From: Chitinophagaceae bacterium
Lineage (GTDB): Bacteria > Bacteroidota > Bacteroidia > Chitinophagales > Chitinophagaceae
Assembly: GCA_019752045.1 (NCBI GenBank)
Contig: JAIEMP010000004.1
Coordinates: forward strand, 62,001-126,000
Direction of reading: 5' to 3'
Length of the DNA: 64,000 nt
In this document: positions 63,122-64,000 of the stretch, piece by piece
Layout of the letters: each line of letters opens with the position of its first letter
How positions within the stretch are numbered: position 1 is the stretch's first letter
The notes under the pieces: generated by a model
Database searches by the model: none
Told to the model about the DNA's origin: nothing
The model's input: only the letters and a program-made list of their open reading frames with translations
Translations under genes and position numbers: made by a program

Positions 63122-63979
63122 ATGGAAACTCCTTTTTTTTCTGTTTTAATGACGGCCTTTAACCGAGAGCAATATATTGCTGAGGCGATTGAAAGTGTTC
63201 TGGTGCAGAACTATACCAGTTTTGAGTTGATTATTTGTGATGATTGTTCAACTGATAACAGCTTTTCTATTATCCAATCTTATGCAGAAAAGGATGAACG
63301 TATTAAAGTTCACCGAGGGGAAAAAAATATCGGTCAGTTTCCAAACAGGAATAAAGCCGCTTCTCTGGCAATAGGGCATTTGCTTGTATTTGCCGATTCT
63401 GATGACAGCTTGAAGCCTGATGCACTGCATTATCTTTCAAAAGTCTACAGCGAGCATCCTAATGCTGATTTTTGGCTGGTTTATTATGGTAAAGCAGAAC
63501 GCCCTTTATTCTTGGAGTCGAAGGCTGCAATTGATAAGCATTTTTTTGAACAGGGCTTTCTTCATATCGGGCCTGGAGGTACTGTTATTACAAAGAAGCT
63601 ATTTGATGAAATTGGAGGCTTCCCCACTAAGTATGGGCCGGCAGGTGATATGTTTTATAATGTTAAAGCTGCAAGTAATGGTAGCGTATTGTTACTACCA
63701 TATATTTATTCCAATTACAGAAGACATGAAGGGCAAGAATTGAATAATCCGTTTTCTTATTTGTATAATACCTATAACTATTATAATGATTTATTGAGAC
63801 TACCTGAGATCCCATTAAGTTTCGAGGAGCGAGAATTTTTATCATTGAAGAGCAAACGACGTTTTGTAGTAAATACTTTCATGTATTTTGTTAAAACTGG
63901 AAATCTTTACCAAACATTAAAAGCTTTTTATTTGGCCCGCTTCGGGTTTAAAGATTTTATTAAAGGAATTATTCATTAA
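63122..63979 (+). CDS. Family 2 glycosyltransferase
   Basis: 285-residue GT-A fold protein. 'FFSVLMTAFNREQYIAEAIE', broken as 'VLMTAFNREQYIAEAIE', 'LIICDDCSTDNSF' and 'LLVFADSDDSLKPD' (DSDD metal site) are standard. The C-terminal part contains 'HIGPGGTVITKKLFDEIGG' and 'GPAGDMFYNVK', the GT2 acceptor-side pattern. Its stop overlaps the start of the next, truncated gene by one base (TAATG). Confidence 0.88.
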   Translation: METPFFSVLMTAFNREQYIAEAIESVLVQNYTSFELIICDDCSTDNSFSIIQSYAEKDERIKVHRGEKNIGQFPNRNKAASLAIGHLLVFADSDDSLKPDALHYLSKVYSEHPNADFWLVYYGKAERPLFLESKAAIDKHFFEQGFLHIGPGGTVITKKLFDEIGGFPTKYGPAGDMFYNVKAASNGSVLLLPYIYSNYRRHEGQELNNPFSYLYNTYNYYNDLLRLPEIPLSFEEREFLSLKSKRRFVVNTFMYFVKTGNLYQTLKAFYLARFGFKDFIKGIIH

Positions 63980-64000
63980 TGAAAGTTATACATGTTCTTA
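63979..64000 (+). CDS. Start of a further gene, cut by the window edge
   Basis: ATG at 63979 in a TAATG overlap with the preceding stop, reading MKVIHVL to the edge. This beginning is common in GT4 glycosyltransferases, and the locus continues in this direction, but seven residues do not identify it. Confidence 0.5.

Noticed and set aside
1-64000. CRISPR arrays, tRNA, rRNA, prophage or integrase genes
   Set aside because: None could be recognised by eye; a dedicated tRNA or CRISPR scan was not possible here.

Overview
The window looks like a chromosomal segment from a Bacteroidota bacterium, most likely Chitinophagaceae or a close relative. The evidence is a SusC/SusD pair, a TonB receptor with a DUF4249 lipoprotein, many Bacteroidota-type lipoproteins, -7 elements of the form TAnnTTTG, few Shine-Dalgarno sites and an UpxY-type NusG paralogue heading a polysaccharide locus. 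I found no rRNA, tRNA, CRISPR array, transposase or integrase. Family names rest on motif recognition by eye, not on database searches.

Layout. 1-4.5 kb: TonB receptor plus DUF4249 lipoprotein, a 58-residue membrane peptide and a ParE-type toxin-antitoxin pair. 4.6-9.2 kb (minus strand): radA, comF, two lipoproteins and a glutathione peroxidase ending at a clear terminator. 9.7-16.5 kb: a YugP-like membrane protease, a SusC/SusD pair and a secreted astacin protease. 16.6-28.1 kb: a fused B12-dependent mutase (IcmF type), a WG-repeat protein, an amidase, a GH63-like glucosidase, an amidohydrolase, and a umuD/umuC pair separated by a DUF559 nuclease gene. 28.3-35.9 kb: a 2'-5' RNA ligase-like protein, a PA0069-type radical SAM protein, a TcmP/three-Cys (DUF5131) pair, a racemase, an M1 peptidase and a DUF2490 protein. 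36-40.8 kb: a phosphoesterase, an AmgK-like kinase fused to a RapZ C-terminal domain, a MurU-like nucleotidyltransferase and an HGSNAT-like acetyltransferase.

41.0-64.0 kb is one long plus-strand polysaccharide locus that runs off the window. It starts with a leader carrying a TATATTTG promoter element, a short hairpin, a 25-codon ORF and a strong intrinsic terminator, followed by UpxY, the expected antiterminator. Then come Wza and Wzc export proteins, an asparagine-synthase-like amidotransferase, a Wzm/Wzt ABC exporter, an FdtA/FdtC/FdtB set for a dTDP-3-acylamino-3,6-dideoxyhexose, an OafA-type acyltransferase and about ten glycosyltransferases. Among these, a GT11 alpha-1,2-fucosyltransferase and a GT6 (ABO-family, NAN-motif) transferase suggest a blood-group-A/B-like epitope.

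The most unusual theme is a family of GC-rich palindromic repeats (a C-rich/G-rich stem followed by a G-rich tail). They lie in frame inside proteins (three in IcmF, one at the N-terminus of the RNA ligase-like protein), supply the umuD stop codon, and flank the DUF559 gene in inverted orientation, as if that gene were a small mobile cassette. The UmuD beside it has lost its catalytic Ser and Lys.
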